The notes below the pieces were generated by a model that worked only from the letters and a program-made list of their open reading frames with translations, searched no databases and was not told the origin of the DNA. Of a stretch of 17,585 nucleotides of DNA, positions 15,695 through 17,585 are shown piece after piece. The first letter of the stretch is position 1, and every line of letters starts with the position of its first letter. This DNA is from an uncultured Collinsella sp. (GTDB lineage Bacteria > Actinomycetota > Coriobacteriia > Coriobacteriales > Coriobacteriaceae), in assembly GCA_900548255.1 (NCBI GenBank), contig URKH01000042.1:1-17585 (forward strand), given 5' to 3'. A program made the translations under genes and the position numbers.

Positions 15695-16899
15695 GAATTC
15701 TAATGGTCTGCCAGCATTACTGGCCAGAGCATTTTCAGATAACCGAGATATGCGAGGAGCTTGTACAGCGCGGCCACCAAGTGACTGCACTTGTTGGCAT
15801 TCCTAACCATCCCAAGGGTGTTGTGCCCGAGGAATACATGCACGGCAAGAATCGCCAGCAGGTTCGAAACGGCGTCAACATTATTCGTGTGGAGGAAATT
15901 CCCAGGAAGCCCGGAATCATAGGTCTTGCGAAGAATTATCTCAGCTATATGCGAGAGGCCGACAAAATGGTTGGCAACCTGTCGAGTGATTTCGATGTGA
16001 TATTCGCCTATCAGTTGTCTCCGGTTCTTATGTCCGAACCCGCCATGCGAATTAAAAAACGAACCGGCATCCCCGTGTTCCTGTATTGCGCTGACATCTG
16101 GCCTGATGCGATCAAGGCGATGCTCCCAGACAAGCTCAACTTCGCGATGCCGTTTATCAAGGCTATGAGCTCGAATATCTACCGTCAGGCAAACGTTTGC
16201 GCGACAAATGCCTGCTCCTATGTCGATTACTTCGATCAGGAGTTTGGAATCAGTCGCGATAAGGTATTTTACCTGCCACAATACGCCGAGGATTCATACC
16301 TGGACATGGACCTTACAGCCCTTCCTTCGGACAAGGTGCGGTTCTTGATCATGGGCAACATCGGCAAGCTTCAGTACATGCCTTGCGTGTTAGAGGCCGT
16401 TGACTCGTTAAAGAACCGCGATGATTTCGAGCTGCACATAGTAGGAGACGGCTCTGCCTTACCGTACTGCAAGCAATATGTTGCTGACCGCGGGCTGCAA
16501 AAGCATGTCGTGTTCCATGGGCGTCGTCCGTACGAGGAGATGCCGAACTACTACCGCAACGCTGATTGCTGCTTGCTGACGCTTAACGTTCCCGGTGCCC
16601 CTGGAATCAATTCGACGCTTCCTAGTCGCCTGCAGGGATTCATGGCGGCTGGCAAGCCGATTCTTGCCTCTATCGATGGATCGGCGGTTCAGGTCATAAA
16701 CGATTCTGGGTGCGGCCGGGCGGTTCCTGCCGGCGATGCTGAGGGACTAGCGGCTCTCATGACGGATTACTTGGATAACTCCGACTCCTACGTATCCTGC
16801 GGCGAGAATGGCCGAGCTTACTACAAGGCAAATTTCACTAAACAACGGTTTATGAACGAGATCGAAAAACTGCTCGTTATGACGATGGAAGGCGCGTAA
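15691..16899 (+). CDS. GT4 family glycosyltransferase (WbuB/WcaI-like)
   Basis: A 402-residue GT-B fold glycosyltransferase, probably cytoplasmic or membrane-associated, that adds a sugar to the lipid-linked intermediate. The N-terminus reads LRILMVCQHYWPEHFQITEI, typical of WbuB-like enzymes. The nucleotide-sugar-binding region lies at GAPGINSTLPSRLQGFMAAG, a variant of the usual P-S-K-x-x-E-Y-x-A-A-G motif with Gln-Gly for Glu-Tyr. The TTG at 15691 is the chosen start: AAAAGGA lies 7 nt upstream, and it keeps the complete first beta strand. The codon overlaps the TGA of the previous gene. ATG 15703 would cut this strand. Base composition is clearly lower in GC than both neighbours, suggesting separate acquisition. 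WbuB in E. coli transfers L-FucNAc; this is a hint only. Confidence 0.88.
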   Translation: MRILMVCQHYWPEHFQITEICEELVQRGHQVTALVGIPNHPKGVVPEEYMHGKNRQQVRNGVNIIRVEEIPRKPGIIGLAKNYLSYMREADKMVGNLSSDFDVIFAYQLSPVLMSEPAMRIKKRTGIPVFLYCADIWPDAIKAMLPDKLNFAMPFIKAMSSNIYRQANVCATNACSYVDYFDQEFGISRDKVFYLPQYAEDSYLDMDLTALPSDKVRFLIMGNIGKLQYMPCVLEAVDSLKNRDDFELHIVGDGSALPYCKQYVADRGLQKHVVFHGRRPYEEMPNYYRNADCCLLTLNVPGAPGINSTLPSRLQGFMAAGKPILASIDGSAVQVINDSGCGRAVPAGDAEGLAALMTDYLDNSDSYVSCGENGRAYYKANFTKQRFMNEIEKLLVMTMEGA

Positions 16900-16902
16900 T
16901 AG

Positions 16903-17585
16903 ATGGCTAGAACCACCGCATTTAAAGACAAGACCCTCATGATCACGGGCGGCACCGGCTCGTTCGGCAACACCGTGCTCAAGCACTTCATGGACACCGA
17001 CCTGGCCGAGATCCGCATCTTCTCCCGCGATGAGAAGAAGCAGGACGACATGCGCCACCGCCTGCAGGAGAAGTCGCCCGAGCTCGCCTCCAAGGTGCGC
17101 TTCTTCATCGGCGACGTCCGCAACGCCCAGAGCGTGCGCGACGCCATGCACGGCGTGGACTACATCTTCCACGCCGCCGCCCTCAAGCAGGTGCCCTCCT
17201 GCGAGTTCTTCCCCATGGAGGCCGTCCGCACCAACGTCATCGGCACGGACAACGTCCTGCACGCCGCCATCGACGAGGGCGTGGACCGCGTCGTGTGCCT
17301 GTCCACCGACAAGGCGGCCTACCCCATCAACGCCATGGGCAAGTCCAAGGCCATGATGGAGTCCATCATCTATGCCAACGCCCGAAACGGCGCCGGCCGC
17401 ACCACCATCTGCTGCACCCGCTACGGCAACGTCATGTGCTCGCGCGGCAGCGTCATCCCGCTGTTCATCGACCGCATCCGCAAGGGCGAGCCGCTGACGG
17501 TCACCGACCCCAACATGACCCGATTCCTGATGAACCTTGACGAGGCGGTCGACCTGGTGCAGTTCGCCTTCGAGCACGCCAACCC
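16903..17585 (+). CDS. UDP-GlcNAc 4,6-dehydratase, CapE/FnlA type (5' part)
   Basis: The first 227 residues of an extended short-chain dehydrogenase/reductase; the rest lies beyond the window. The cofactor-binding motif is TGGTGSFG (15-22), and the conserved HAAALKQVPSCEFFP stretch (90-104) follows. The active site reads STDKAAYPINAMGKSKAMME: the catalytic YxxxK of the superfamily is replaced by M145-x3-K149, as known for CapE-type enzymes. The product would be a UDP-4-keto-6-deoxy-HexNAc, the first intermediate to UDP-L-FucNAc in that pathway. The ATG has GGAAGG 10 nt upstream and starts 3 nt after the glycosyltransferase stop, so it is in the same operon. Composition returns abruptly to very high GC3. 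A FlaA1/PseB-type enzyme is less likely because those keep Tyr. Confidence 0.9.
   Translation, partial: MARTTAFKDKTLMITGGTGSFGNTVLKHFMDTDLAEIRIFSRDEKKQDDMRHRLQEKSPELASKVRFFIGDVRNAQSVRDAMHGVDYIFHAAALKQVPSCEFFPMEAVRTNVIGTDNVLHAAIDEGVDRVVCLSTDKAAYPINAMGKSKAMMESIIYANARNGAGRTTICCTRYGNVMCSRGSVIPLFIDRIRKGEPLTVTDPNMTRFLMNLDEAVDLVQFAFEHAN

Overview
The window looks like a high-GC, gut-type actinobacterium of the class Coriobacteriia, most like Collinsella. This is inferred from the strong G/C third-position bias of the housekeeping genes, the gene combinations (clpX-valS-folC; a GlpA-like FAD protein with an oxidoreductase and a DUF1667 protein; a LoaP/NusG paralogue ahead of polysaccharide genes) and the abundance of intergenic palindromes. 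No rRNA, tRNA or species-defining marker is present, so the genus is not proven.

Layout. 1-5301 (+): the 3' part of clpX, then valS and folC, separated by intergenic palindromes. 5302-7004: repeat-rich spacers on both sides of a lone minus-strand M24 (Xaa-Pro) peptidase. 7005-10216 (-): a tightly packed three-gene operon encoding a GlpA-like FAD protein with a BFD [2Fe-2S] domain, a pyridine-nucleotide FAD oxidoreductase, and a small cysteine-rich DUF1667 protein, probably an anaerobic glycerol-3-phosphate-type oxidation system. 10217-10843: a divergent intergenic region with the most striking feature of the window, nine copies of a 15-bp motif in strictly alternating orientation every 40 bp (10407-10742). 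10844-13265 (+): a two-helix membrane protein with two zinc ribbons, then thrS (a form without the TGS domain) and two tandem terminators. 13380-17585 (+): the start of a capsule/exopolysaccharide locus: a LoaP-type antiterminator, two adjacent phosphoglycosyl (undecaprenyl-phosphate sugar) transferases, a WbuB-like GT4 glycosyltransferase, and the 5' part of a CapE/FnlA-type UDP-GlcNAc 4,6-dehydratase.

How the genes work together. LoaP probably keeps RNA polymerase processive through the polysaccharide operon. The phosphoglycosyl transferases put the first sugar phosphate on the lipid carrier, the GT4 enzyme extends it, and the dehydratase begins synthesis of a UDP-6-deoxy amino sugar, possibly UDP-L-FucNAc. 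Several features hint at variable expression: a 15-bp inverted repeat bracketing a -10 element upstream of loaP, a G9 tract just before the first sugar transferase, and a G8 tract inside its 3' end whose length decides which C-terminus is made.

Almost every gene boundary carries its own palindrome family. One 67-bp palindrome occurs twice with identical left arms, once on each side of the peptidase gene. All functional roles proposed for these repeats are inference.
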